A DNA stretch of 39,213 bases from positions 1-39,213 of the forward strand of contig CANRGP010000012.1 of NCBI GenBank assembly GCA_947630085.1, written 5' to 3'. The translations under genes were made by a program, and so were the position numbers. How positions within the stretch are numbered: position 1 is the first letter of the stretch; each line of letters begins with the position of its first letter. Below are positions 1 through 9,051 of this stretch, one piece after another. The notes below the pieces were generated by a model. It had not been told where the DNA came from, did not search any database, and was given only the letters and a program-made list of their open reading frames with translations. Origin of the DNA: an uncultured Lachnospiraceae bacterium. Lineage in GTDB: Bacteria; Bacillota; Clostridia; Lachnospirales; Lachnospiraceae.

Positions 1-3000
1 CATTAGAAATCTCACCAGATCACTGCTATCTGCGGTGGGGATCGCCGGAGGGCTTTATGGCGCCTTTCAGGGAATACGAAAAGCCATTGATATCTCAAGC
101 GATTTGACTGAGGTTCAGAACGTCGTCGATGTGACTTTTGGCGACATGGCTGAAAAAATTGACAAGCTGGCTGATACGTCGATACAAGATTTCGGGCTTT
201 CTGAATTGACTTTAAAGCAGATCTCCAGTCGCTTTCAGGCAATGGGGACAGCAATGGGGTTCGGTCAGGAAAAAATGTCCGATATGTCCATTGAGTTGAC
301 AAAACTGGCCGCAGATATGGCGTCCTTCTACAACGTTGAACAGGAGGCCGTCGCTGAAGATTTGGCGGCAATATTTACGGGCCAGACCCGTCCACTTCGC
401 CAATATGGACTTGATTTAACAGAGGCCACTTTACAAGAGTGGGCCATGAAAGAAGGGCTTGATTCCAATATATCCGCCATGACACAGACGGAAAAAACCA
501 TGCTGAGATATCAGTATGTAATGGCTAACACGACGGCAGCACAGGGCGATTTCGCTAGAACTGCGGATACTTGGGCCAATAGTCTGAGAGTTTTGGTTCA
601 GAACTTCCAGGCATTAGGTTCCGTGGTAGGTGGCGTCCTGATTAACGCTTTCAAACCCTTGATTTCCGTATTAAACAACGTCATGCAAAGCGTGATTGCG
701 TTTGCGGAAACTGTGGCGAATGCCCTGGGGGTTATCTTTGGCTGGACGATCCGCATTGATAGCGGTGGAATTGCGAATGATTTTGAGGCCGCTGGGGCCG
801 GTGCCGAGGCTATGGAAGATGGTACTGGCGGGGCTGCTGATAATGCCAAAAAAATGAGCAAATACATTGCGGCATGGCAGGAAGTCAACAACATGACCAC
901 CCCGGATAATACGGAGGGAAGTGGTGGCAGTGGTGGTGCTGGCGGTGCCGGAGGAGCCGCAGGAGCCGCAAAAGCTGAACTCGTTCAGATGGAAACTATT
1001 TTCGACAAGTACGAGAGCGAGATTGACAGTCTGTATGAGTTGGGCGAGTACATCGGTGATACCCTGACCAGAGCAATGAATGACATCGACTGGAATGGTG
1101 TGTACGAAGGTGCAAGAAATTTTGGAAAAGGTTTAGCCGATTTTCTGAATGGTCTGATTTCACCGGAGTTGTTTGGCGCTGTCGGAACAACTATCGCTGG
1201 TGCTTTGAATACCGCGATTTATGCGTCTTTGTCATTTGGCGAGAATTTCGACTGGAAAAATTTGGGGTTATCTATTGCTACGGGGATAAACAACTTCTTT
1301 GACACATTTGACTTTTCGGCGCTGGCACAAACGATAAACACATGGGCAAATGGGTTGCTAGACGCGATTATTGAAGCCCTAGATAAAATTGATTGGAAAA
1401 AAATTGGTACGGAAATCGGAACATTTTTGTCGAAAATCGACTTCGGTAAGATTTCCAAAAAAGTAATGAAGGCTTTGTGGAAAGCGCTTAACGGTGCATT
1501 TAAAAGCTACATAAAGCTTTTTGAGACGGCTCCCTTTGAAACAGCAATACTTTCGCTCGTTGCCGTAACAAAACTCCTCAAGACAACAAATATAACAAAA
1601 TTTTTTAGCGCATTAAAAGGCGGCATATCCGTTGCAGAAAATCTCGGTGGTGCGTTATTAGGACAAAATACAGCTTTGTTGGCTCTCCAGACACAGATGC
1701 CAAAAACATCTAAAGTCGTAGAAGCGCTCCGAACAGCATTTAGCAGATTCCAGTTCGGAATCGTTAATGGGAATCTCTTTACGGGCATAAGAGAAGGATT
1801 TGGAAGCATAACGACTTCAATTCAGACAGCAATAGCAAATTTGTCGCCCCTTACGAAGGTCATTGCTGGAATTGGTGTCTCTGTTGGGGAATTCATGCTT
1901 ATAAAAGATGCGTTTTATGATCTTGCTTCTGGATCTGGAAATTTAATAGTTGCACTTGGTGAAATCGGAGTTGCCGCAGGAGTGGCCGGAACTTTCATGT
2001 ATAGTGCATTTGGTCCGGCGGGATTAGCAATGGCGGCGACTACAGGTTTGATTGCAGCAATAATGGGAATAGAAGAGGCAATCGAGCAGATAGAAACTGA
2101 AAGATTGGGGGAAGAAATAAAAGAATCACTTACAAATCCGGGCGGCACACCTATTGAAGAAATAGTTACAAACTTTTCTGAAACTGTAGGGGCTATAAGC
2201 GATAGTTTTGGGCTTATCAGCGATAAGGCCAGCGGAATGGATAACGTTCAGACAGAAATACGCGATACATGGATGGAAATCGAGAAAATAGAAAAATCCA
2301 TGGATGCTGGCGTAATTTCCGTTGAGGAAGGTTCAAAAAAATTAACAGAACTATTCGGAACGCTTGCTGAAACCGCACAAGTTAAGTTCGGTATACTGGA
2401 GGACACTTTACTTGCTGCATTTGGTGAAAACGGAGCATTGGCACAGTCTTACGAAAAAACCGGAATTAAAACAGAAGAATTGATGAAAGATGTACTGCAA
2501 GTAAATGATTCCGCACTAAAAAGGATAAAAGAAATTACACAGGAACTATCAACACTTGACCCATCAAACCCCAATTATATAACTTTAAAACAAGAGTTGG
2601 CGGATTTAATGGGCACAACGGATGATTTATCGCAAGCAGTTAGCGATTATGACCTAAAGATAAGTAGCGTTAATGTAGATTATAGCGGTTTGCTGAATGG
2701 CGCCGGACAATTAGATGAAAGTAAGTTAACAAGCACACTTGATACGATAACAACTGCGATAGAAGATGCGGATATTGGCATTACAGATGGTGTTTCAGCT
2801 ATTAAAAATGCCTTGGAACAAGAATTACAAGCTGCGATTGATATGGGAGATGAAATAAGCGCTGAAAATTTTAGATCAGCCTTAGAACAACTTCCGAATT
2901 CCATGAATGATTTGCAAATTGACATAAGAACTCAAGGAATAAGCATAACAGATGCTTTGCAAACTGAATTTATTGACCAAATCAATCAAAGAATCGCAGA

Positions 3001-4270
3001 TGCGCAAGCCGATTGGAGCACCTTAGATTGGCAAGAAAAACTAATATACGGATTTGATGAAACCACCTATATTCAGGAACAAGTGTTAAGTTACAAAAAA
3101 AATTACATTGACCCATTATCCCAAACAATCGAAGAAAGTTTTGAGCAACTGGGAATTGATGGGGCCGGTTGGTCATCGGAAGCTGCTGGCGAGATAATCG
3201 GAAAAATGTTTGATGTTCAGGTGGTTCCCTATACTGGGGAAGTAATTACAATACTTAACTCAAACTGGCAGGAAATTATAGCCGAAGCGATAAAAGGTAT
3301 ACCAGAGTCGGCAAAAACGGCTGGTGAAGGAATTGCTAAAGAATATGGATCTGGAATAGAAAGCTCAATCGAAGATCTAAAAGAACCTACAAAAAAAGCT
3401 TTTGAAGGATACGCAGCATATTCTGAAGAAGGATTTAGAAACAAAATAAATGAATTAGCCACAAAATCTACGCCATCAATAATGACATATTGGGCGCAAA
3501 AAGGAGTGATCGAACCATTTGGTGGAAGAGATGGGATAGATTCTCACTCTCCATCAAAAGTTTTTGAAGACTTTGGTAAAAATGTTGTTGAAGGATTAAA
3601 TCAGGGAATTTCCTCGAATCAAAGTAGTTCGCAAGATCCTATAGAAACATGGGTATCCAATATAAAAAGCTGGTTTACTTCTGTACTGGGCATAAATTCG
3701 CCATCAACTGTATTTAATGGTTACGGGGCAAATATTGTTGAGGGGTTAAACAACGGAATCTCTAATAATCAATCTAGTACAGAGGGAACAATCGGTTCAT
3801 GGGTATCTAAGATAAAAAAATGGTTTACTGATAAATTAGATATTGGTTCCCCATCAAAAGTTTTTGAAGATTTCGGCGGTTTTACCATCGAAGGGTTTAA
3901 TAAAGGAATTAAAAACAACATGGGGAGTTCTTTCAATCTGATACGTCAGTGGTCAGATGGTATTATGGAAGGATTTGCGATAAATGTACCACAGCTTGAT
4001 CTATCTATTCCAGACGTAGACTTTAATCCGAAGATAAAATCCCCCGATATAAGCAAATTCCAAAACAGTGTACAGATGGAAATGGATGCAAAGATGGCGG
4101 AGCTTGCATTTGAAGAACGACAGAGAAACGAGCGACTGGATGCGATTATCGCGGCCATCGAAAACAAACAGCTTATTGTGGGCGACAATGAGGTTTTTGA
4201 AGCAAACCGAAGGGCGCAAAGCGTGTTTTACAAGCGCACGAACAGGATAGGGTTGGCTGGAGTAGACTAA
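1..4270 (+). CDS. Phage tail tape measure protein (5' partial)
   Basis: Long tail protein that sets tail length and is thought to help DNA entry. The frame is open through the left edge (first whole codon at base 2), so the GTG at 35 is not the start. The N-terminal part (EVQNVVDVTFGDM, about residue 27 of the open frame counted from 35) looks like a TP901-type tape measure. A Gly/Ala/Ser linker follows near residue 295, then a long region with several hydrophobic stretches (around bases 1950-2090), as usual for tape measures. The last part carries three copies of an approximately 55-residue repeat of the form SPSxVFxxxG...EGxNxGI..N at about 3540, 3700 and 3850. The stretch from about 1500 to 4050 is visibly more AT-rich than both ends of the gene, suggesting mosaic exchange. 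Followed by a hairpin at 4274-4297. Confidence 0.93.
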   Translation, partial: IRNLTRSLLSAVGIAGGLYGAFQGIRKAIDISSDLTEVQNVVDVTFGDMAEKIDKLADTSIQDFGLSELTLKQISSRFQAMGTAMGFGQEKMSDMSIELTKLAADMASFYNVEQEAVAEDLAAIFTGQTRPLRQYGLDLTEATLQEWAMKEGLDSNISAMTQTEKTMLRYQYVMANTTAAQGDFARTADTWANSLRVLVQNFQALGSVVGGVLINAFKPLISVLNNVMQSVIAFAETVANALGVIFGWTIRIDSGGIANDFEAAGAGAEAMEDGTGGAADNAKKMSKYIAAWQEVNNMTTPDNTEGSGGSGGAGGAGGAAGAAKAELVQMETIFDKYESEIDSLYELGEYIGDTLTRAMNDIDWNGVYEGARNFGKGLADFLNGLISPELFGAVGTTIAGALNTAIYASLSFGENFDWKNLGLSIATGINNFFDTFDFSALAQTINTWANGLLDAIIEALDKIDWKKIGTEIGTFLSKIDFGKISKKVMKALWKALNGAFKSYIKLFETAPFETAILSLVAVTKLLKTTNITKFFSALKGGISVAENLGGALLGQNTALLALQTQMPKTSKVVEALRTAFSRFQFGIVNGNLFTGIREGFGSITTSIQTAIANLSPLTKVIAGIGVSVGEFMLIKDAFYDLASGSGNLIVALGEIGVAAGVAGTFMYSAFGPAGLAMAATTGLIAAIMGIEEAIEQIETERLGEEIKESLTNPGGTPIEEIVTNFSETVGAISDSFGLISDKASGMDNVQTEIRDTWMEIEKIEKSMDAGVISVEEGSKKLTELFGTLAETAQVKFGILEDTLLAAFGENGALAQSYEKTGIKTEELMKDVLQVNDSALKRIKEITQELSTLDPSNPNYITLKQELADLMGTTDDLSQAVSDYDLKISSVNVDYSGLLNGAGQLDESKLTSTLDTITTAIEDADIGITDGVSAIKNALEQELQAAIDMGDEISAENFRSALEQLPNSMNDLQIDIRTQGISITDALQTEFIDQINQRIADAQADWSTLDWQEKLIYGFDETTYIQEQVLSYKKNYIDPLSQTIEESFEQLGIDGAGWSSEAAGEIIGKMFDVQVVPYTGEVITILNSNWQEIIAEAIKGIPESAKTAGEGIAKEYGSGIESSIEDLKEPTKKAFEGYAAYSEEGFRNKINELATKSTPSIMTYWAQKGVIEPFGGRDGIDSHSPSKVFEDFGKNVVEGLNQGISSNQSSSQDPIETWVSNIKSWFTSVLGINSPSTVFNGYGANIVEGLNNGISNNQSSTEGTIGSWVSKIKKWFTDKLDIGSPSKVFEDFGGFTIEGFNKGIKNNMGSSFNLIRQWSDGIMEGFAINVPQLDLSIPDVDFNPKIKSPDISKFQNSVQMEMDAKMAELAFEERQRNERLDAIIAAIENKQLIVGDNEVFEANRRAQSVFYKRTNRIGLAGVD

Positions 4271-4273
4271 TTT

Positions 4274-4297
4274 AGGGCGGCTGAAATATGCCGCCCT
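4274..4297 (+). terminator. Hairpin after the tape measure gene
   Basis: Perfect 8-bp inverted repeat AGGGCGGC / GCCGCCCT with an 8-nt loop, 3 nt after the tape measure stop. No clear T-run follows (GCACAAAAATG), so it may be an mRNA-stabilising or partial terminator hairpin rather than a strong terminator. Confidence 0.45.
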
Positions 4298-4475
4298 GCA
4301 CAAAAATGTGTTAAGGAAATAAGAATATGCAGAAAATTGAAATCAATCGGCATATTACAAAGTGCATAATGCCTTAGATCACTATAAGGAAATTAGGGTA
4401 TATTACAAATAATAAGTTTATAGCAAAAGCAAAAGAGGCGCTGAAACTGGCCGGAGAAATAATCTGATTCCAGAC

Positions 4476-4504
4476 TTTTCATCCATGCTTATTTGTGGTA
4501 TGAT
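4476..4504 (+). promoter_or_regulatory. Candidate promoter of the small membrane protein gene
   Basis: TTTTCA at 4476-4481 (weak -35), 17-nt spacer, TATGAT at 4499-4504. TGG sits directly upstream, giving an extended -10 (TGnTATGAT). It lies 35 nt before the start codon at 4539. Together with the strong terminator behind the gene it makes an independently expressed cassette. Confidence 0.4.
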
Positions 4505-4538
4505 GAAAGAAACACTAATGATAAGGAGGAAAATACTT

Positions 4539-4883
4539 ATGCGTAAAAGGGTAATTTGTTTTGCTATTTGGCTATTGGTCACAATATTATATGTTTGGGA
4601 TCTTTCTGACATAGGAAGATCAATGGGCGCATTTACGAATAAGGCCATTGAAAGATATTCTGAAATGATGGTCGAATATGGAGGCACAACTACAAATTGG
4701 GACAATTTGGGGAGCGCACTAAGTGATATGGCAATATACAGAATGGATTGTAATCTTTCAAAAAGATTTAAAGGCAATTTTATTTCTATTGGTGTGACAA
4801 CGGCTTTAGAAATTGTGATTAGTATAGCCTGTTACCATTTTGCTACGAATGAAAGAGAAAGGAAACGTAAATATGAGGATTAG
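4539..4883 (+). CDS. Small two-TM membrane protein, moron candidate
   Basis: I do not recognise a family. The start at 4539 is chosen over the in-frame ATG at 4485 because an ideal AAGGAGG (4523-4529) lies 9 nt upstream. The 114-aa product has a hydrophobic segment at about residues 5-20 and a second at about 78-95. Between them is a soluble part of roughly 55 residues, and the C-terminus is basic/acidic (NERERKRKYED). It sits between the tape measure and the next tail gene, where tail genes are normally contiguous. With its own candidate promoter and terminator this fits a moron (lysogenic-conversion gene); superinfection exclusion is a possible role but only a guess. Base use is AT-rich. 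Confidence 0.7.
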   Translation: MRKRVICFAIWLLVTILYVWDLSDIGRSMGAFTNKAIERYSEMMVEYGGTTTNWDNLGSALSDMAIYRMDCNLSKRFKGNFISIGVTTALEIVISIACYHFATNERERKRKYED

Positions 4884-4966
4884 CGGATTTGCTATTTAAA
4901 ACTTTTTATTCTTCCTTGCAGAAGAAATTCGTTTGAATAACGCTGAAAAATAAAAACCAAAGCATA

Positions 4967-5000
4967 AGAACGTCTTACCACATGGTAGGGCGTTCTTTTT
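4967..5000 (+). terminator. Rho-independent terminator behind the moron candidate
   Basis: 14-bp near-perfect stem (AGAACGTCTTACCA / TGGTAGGGCGTTCT, with G-U pairs), 2-nt apparent loop (in practice the inner pairs open), then a T-run at 4995-5000. It closes the 4539-4883 cassette before the tail genes continue. Confidence 0.8.
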
Positions 5001-5070
5001 ATGCCATAAATCCGGCCGGAAAAATGAGGATGCCGGCCGCTAACCTCGAAAAGAATGGAGATGGTCGCTA

Positions 5071-5475
5071 TTGTATGGGTTTGAAGGATGGCTGCTAAAG
5101 ATTAACGGATTTGACATGACGCCGTATATCCATGCCGGAAGTTATAAGGCCACGCCGGATCAGCAGACAGACATTGACGATTACACGGACAATGAGGGAA
5201 TTTTCCACCGAAATGTCCTGCCTGCAAAAGCCACAAAAATCGAGTTTGACATTAAGCCAGTGCGGCTGTCTGACAAAATCAAAATCCAGGCTGCATTTCC
5301 AACACGAACCGAAGTATCTGTGGAGTATTGGAATGACGAAACAAATAAATATCAGACAGGAAAGATGTATATTCCCGACATCACATTTGAGCCGTACATA
5401 GTGTATCGGAAAATCGGTGACGTGCTTTACAATCCGATCCGGGTGGCGTTGATTGAGTACGGGGAGGTGCGATAA
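5071..5475 (+). CDS. Phage tail protein in distal-tail position (DUF6711-like)
   Basis: 134-aa protein reading MYGFEGWLLKINGFDM at its start. It resembles the short DUF6711-type phage proteins found between tape measure and tail hub in Clostridia phages; this family call is from memory of the pattern. The start is TTG at 5071. The frame is closed by TAA at 5041-5043 and contains no ATG that would keep the conserved N-terminus, and a GGAG lies at 5057-5060. The stop overlaps the start region of the next gene (TAATG, 5473-5477), implying translational coupling. Its probable role is a tail-tip connector. Confidence 0.75.
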   Translation: MYGFEGWLLKINGFDMTPYIHAGSYKATPDQQTDIDDYTDNEGIFHRNVLPAKATKIEFDIKPVRLSDKIKIQAAFPTRTEVSVEYWNDETNKYQTGKMYIPDITFEPYIVYRKIGDVLYNPIRVALIEYGEVR

Positions 5476-7697
5476 TGCTAAAAATCCCTGAAGAGATAAA
5501 AGATATATACCGGCGAGACAATCTATCATCTGATACGGCCGTGAAGTTAAGGCTTAAATTTTATGATGATGATGTGGATCCCTTATATCCGTATGAGACA
5601 TTATGGCCGGCCGAGGAATTATACCCGGAAGAACACGAGGGAGATCCGTGGCTGCTCATTGAAAACAATCGCATTGTAACGGAATCGCTGAATCTCACGG
5701 AAAGCTTATCATCATCGGAAGACATGGAATTTGGCTCCTGCGAGTCTGCTGCGTTTGAAATAATTGTAGCGGATGTAATTGAAGATGTGACCGGAAAAGA
5801 GTTTTCGGCTACGGTTGAGGTCGGCGGTTATGAGATGGCGTTCGGGATTTACACCGTAGAATCCTTTGTGCGACAGGCGGACCGGAGAAAGCGGAAAATC
5901 ACGGCCTATGATCGCATGAGGAAATTCGACATAGACGTGGCCGGATGGTACAACGAACTGGTTTTCCCTATGACTATCAAGCAGTTCCGGGATTCCTTGT
6001 GTGATTATATCGGTGTGCCACAGGGCAACCAGACATTGCCGTTTGATGAGATGCAAATAAGCAAGACCATTGAGCCGGAGCAAATTTCCGGTCGGGACGT
6101 ATTGCAGGCCATTTGCCAGATCAACGGGTGCTTCGGGCATATCGACAAGACCGGGCAGCTTGTATACGTCATGCTCCAGCAAACCGGCCTTTATCCTGCC
6201 GAAAATCTATTTCCGGAAGAAACATTGTATCCATCGGAATTCGGGGGAGATGGCCAGCCGATAGAACACATTGACTATTACAAGGATCTCCAATATGAGG
6301 ACTACCTTGTGGAGGGGATCACCGGATTAACAATACGGCAAGAGGAGGGGGATGTCGGTGCCAGTGTAGGCGAAGGATCCAATCCATATGTTATTGAAGG
6401 TAATTTTTTGGTATATGGAAAGTCCGCATCTGAACTATTAAATATTGCGCAAGCATTACTACCATATATATATGGAAAAACGTATAAACCGTCTAAAATA
6501 GAATGTTACGCCATGCCGTGGCTTGAGGTTGGTGATGCTATACGAGCGCAAACCCGCGATGATTTAGTGGAAACATTTGTTATGAAGCGCACTACTAAAG
6601 GTGCTCAAGCGATGTTTGACACGATTGAATCCACTGGATCAATACAGCGGGAAGAAAATTTTGGCCTTAACAAAAAGATTATTCAGCTTGAAGGAAAAAC
6701 GGCTACTGTTATTGTTAACGTGGAAGAAGTTTCTGCGCGGGTGACAAACTTAAAAGAAGAAACGGAGTCCCAATTCAAGGTGACAGCTGAACAGATTTCG
6801 GCCGAAGTTACCAGGGCATCGGAAGCTGAAGCCGCAATTAGCCTGAAAGCAGACGGTATTATAACGGATGTGTCAAATTTCAAAAAAGATACCAACACGC
6901 GCTTTACGCAGACAGACGAAGCGATATCCCTTAAAGTTAGTAAGGGAACAGTATCATCTGAAATTTCTGCGGAATCCGGACAGGTGACAATCAAAAGCAA
7001 TCGACTGGTAGTTGAGAGCACAAATTTTAAGCTTGATTCCTCAGGGAATGCTACGTTTTCCGGAAGGGTTACTGGTGGAACTATTAACATTGGAGATGTA
7101 TTTACCGTTGATTCGTCCGGAAACACAAAAATTTCCGGGGATCATTTTACGTGGAATTCCACAAATTCTTCGATGGCAAGTGATGGAACAATAACTTGCA
7201 CAAAGCTAAAAGCGACAGATGCATCATTTTCTGGAAAAATTGAGGGATCGGAAATTAGTGGAACCACCGTAACCGGGGGAAGCATTTCGGGAACCAATAT
7301 TTACGGCGGAAATGATATCCCGTTTGCCGCGACAAGCGGCGAAGTTACTATAGGGGACTTTGGTGTAAACGATGGGTATGGTCGAAACATCTTCCAGTCA
7401 TCTGATGAGGCCACAGGAATGTCTACAGGAAACATATCCGGCGATAAATTGCTTTTGTGGGCCGGGTGGAAATTGAGCAGCACCGGAGAAGCAATCCTTC
7501 TGGTAAGAAGAAATGGAAGGGTAGAAATTAACGGTAGTTTATTTTTAAACGGGAAAAACATACTTGATTATATTAAAGAGGGCGGATGCTCGGACGATTG
7601 TCCCAGCGATACGGTTTGCTCTGATTCACCATGCTCAGAGTGCGGATCGCATAGCAGCTGCCCGAGTCACATCTGTACACAGGCTCCGGGAGGCTGA
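5475..7697 (+). CDS. Tail hub/spike protein with seven-cysteine C-terminal extension
   Basis: 740-aa structural tail protein in the position of the tail-associated hub or lysin (Tal / gp58-like). The N-terminal ~380 residues form a hub-like domain. Two copies of an LYPxExLxPxExLYPxE motif occur (about residues 37-52 and 247-262). From ~400 to 530 there are coiled-coil-like repeats (VTNLKEETESQF, AISLKADGI), then a Gly/Ser/Thr-rich beta-strand region (SGNATFSGRVTGGTINIG) typical of spike stalks. The last 38 residues are unusual: Cys at 705, 709, 715, 720, 723, 729 and 734, rich in Ser, Asp and Pro, ending in QAPGG. The stop is followed after 10 nt by a radical SAM/SPASM gene. The tip may be thioether-modified or metal-binding (lambda gpL binds an Fe-S cluster); neither is proven. 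No peptidase motif was identified. Confidence 0.85.
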   Translation: MLKIPEEIKDIYRRDNLSSDTAVKLRLKFYDDDVDPLYPYETLWPAEELYPEEHEGDPWLLIENNRIVTESLNLTESLSSSEDMEFGSCESAAFEIIVADVIEDVTGKEFSATVEVGGYEMAFGIYTVESFVRQADRRKRKITAYDRMRKFDIDVAGWYNELVFPMTIKQFRDSLCDYIGVPQGNQTLPFDEMQISKTIEPEQISGRDVLQAICQINGCFGHIDKTGQLVYVMLQQTGLYPAENLFPEETLYPSEFGGDGQPIEHIDYYKDLQYEDYLVEGITGLTIRQEEGDVGASVGEGSNPYVIEGNFLVYGKSASELLNIAQALLPYIYGKTYKPSKIECYAMPWLEVGDAIRAQTRDDLVETFVMKRTTKGAQAMFDTIESTGSIQREENFGLNKKIIQLEGKTATVIVNVEEVSARVTNLKEETESQFKVTAEQISAEVTRASEAEAAISLKADGIITDVSNFKKDTNTRFTQTDEAISLKVSKGTVSSEISAESGQVTIKSNRLVVESTNFKLDSSGNATFSGRVTGGTINIGDVFTVDSSGNTKISGDHFTWNSTNSSMASDGTITCTKLKATDASFSGKIEGSEISGTTVTGGSISGTNIYGGNDIPFAATSGEVTIGDFGVNDGYGRNIFQSSDEATGMSTGNISGDKLLLWAGWKLSSTGEAILLVRRNGRVEINGSLFLNGKNILDYIKEGGCSDDCPSDTVCSDSPCSECGSHSSCPSHICTQAPGG

Positions 7698-7707
7698 TGG
7701 GAGGAAA

Positions 7708-9051
7708 ATGCAACAGATTATAAAGTATGGCGGCATGGTTTATAGGACTCTGGGACATCAGGAATGTTATCCAGATAAAACCTATAAACCTAGCCGTTTT
7801 TGTATCGAGGAAAAGGTTACTGATGGATATTTAGTCTATCATACCATGACCAGAGAAATGCTCCTGATGACGGATGAGGAATACCATTATCTCTTTTTGG
7901 CAAATTGGTACGGTGACTGCCATAATTACCGTTATCTGGTGCGGCACTGGTATCTGGTCGAAGAAGGAATTGATGAAACATCTCTGTGCGACACCATGAA
8001 GCATATTTATAGGAATGCAACCCGGAGGAAAAGTTTTGATAAGTTTGACAGATACACGATCCTGACCACAACAAACTGCAATGCGCGGTGTCCATATTGT
8101 TATGAGTATGGGCGAAAGAAGCGGAGCATGAGTGCTAAGACCGCTATAGATGTGGCAACGTATATCAGGAAAACGGCCATGTCTAGTGTGACGCTTTCAT
8201 GGTTTGGCGGCGAGCCGCTGGTTAATTCAGAGGTTATTACAATAATCTCCCATAGACTTGCAACACATGAAATCCCATTCAAAAGTACGATGGTAAGTAA
8301 CGGCTATTTATTTGACCAGGTGAATGTAGAAGTTATGTGTAACATCTGGAAGTTGAATAATGTACAGATCACACTTGATGGGACAGAGAAACGATACAAC
8401 GAAACAAAAGATTATGTGTATCCCGATGTGAATGGGTACAAGCGAGTAATGGATAATATCAATCGGCTCCTAACCGCCGGGATTAAAGTGAACATCCGAT
8501 TAAACCTATCAAAAGATAATGCGGATGATATGGAAACACTTGTGGACATTCTTTATGCGAAGTTTTCTGGTCGTGGATTGACTGTCTATGCGTGGCCCCT
8601 GTTTGAGGGAGAAGGAAACCCGCCGCTGGCATTAACTGATGAAGAAAGAAAATATGTATACGACCGGTATATTAGGTTGCAGGATTATCTGGTATCGAAG
8701 GGACTAACCGGGCGATATGACTTGAAGCAGATGAGATCGACAAATTGTATGGCTGATAATCACAAAAGCGTGGTTATCATGCCGGAAGGAAACATAAGCG
8801 TCTGCGAACACCATAGCGACGATGAGTTAGTTGGGAGCATATACGGAGACACATATGATATGGATATGCTGAATTCGTGGCAAGAACATCTGGTGCTTCC
8901 ACAGTGTCGTGAGTGCGTATTATTGCCCCAATGCACGCGGCTGAAAAAGTGTAGTACCGATCCCTGTTTGGATGAAACCAGAAAATATACAGAGCATCGG
9001 ATACGTCAAGCAATGCGTTATGAATATGAGAGGAGCGTGGAGCAGAAATGA
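7708..9051 (+). CDS. Radical SAM/SPASM domain protein inside the tail operon
   Basis: 447-aa enzyme of the peptide-modifying SPASM branch (sactipeptide, ranthipeptide and anSME-type maturases). The CX3CX2C motif that binds the SAM-cleaving [4Fe-4S] cluster is C124-C128-C131. WFGGEP at 165-170 is the usual GGEP SAM-binding motif. The C-terminal SPASM cysteines are C347, C366, C400, C403, C409, C415 and C420, enough for two auxiliary clusters. The N-terminal ~110 residues could hold a peptide-recognition domain but I cannot confirm an RRE. The start at 7708 is chosen for GGGAGG 3-8 nt upstream; the in-frame extension to 7564 runs through the upstream gene's cysteine tail. It lies 10 nt behind the tail protein and overlaps the next gene (ATGA), so it is part of the tail operon. 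Inferred substrate: the Cys-rich end of the upstream tail protein. Confidence 0.93.
   Translation: MQQIIKYGGMVYRTLGHQECYPDKTYKPSRFCIEEKVTDGYLVYHTMTREMLLMTDEEYHYLFLANWYGDCHNYRYLVRHWYLVEEGIDETSLCDTMKHIYRNATRRKSFDKFDRYTILTTTNCNARCPYCYEYGRKKRSMSAKTAIDVATYIRKTAMSSVTLSWFGGEPLVNSEVITIISHRLATHEIPFKSTMVSNGYLFDQVNVEVMCNIWKLNNVQITLDGTEKRYNETKDYVYPDVNGYKRVMDNINRLLTAGIKVNIRLNLSKDNADDMETLVDILYAKFSGRGLTVYAWPLFEGEGNPPLALTDEERKYVYDRYIRLQDYLVSKGLTGRYDLKQMRSTNCMADNHKSVVIMPEGNISVCEHHSDDELVGSIYGDTYDMDMLNSWQEHLVLPQCRECVLLPQCTRLKKCSTDPCLDETRKYTEHRIRQAMRYEYERSVEQK

Noticed and set aside
35-37. GTG at 35 as tape measure start
   Set aside because: The frame is open to the left edge with coherent coding sequence, so the gene begins outside the window.
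7564-7707. N-terminal extension of the radical SAM protein
   Set aside because: It overlaps the Cys-rich end of the upstream tail gene in another frame; the ATG at 7708 has an ideal ribosome binding site and 10-nt spacing.
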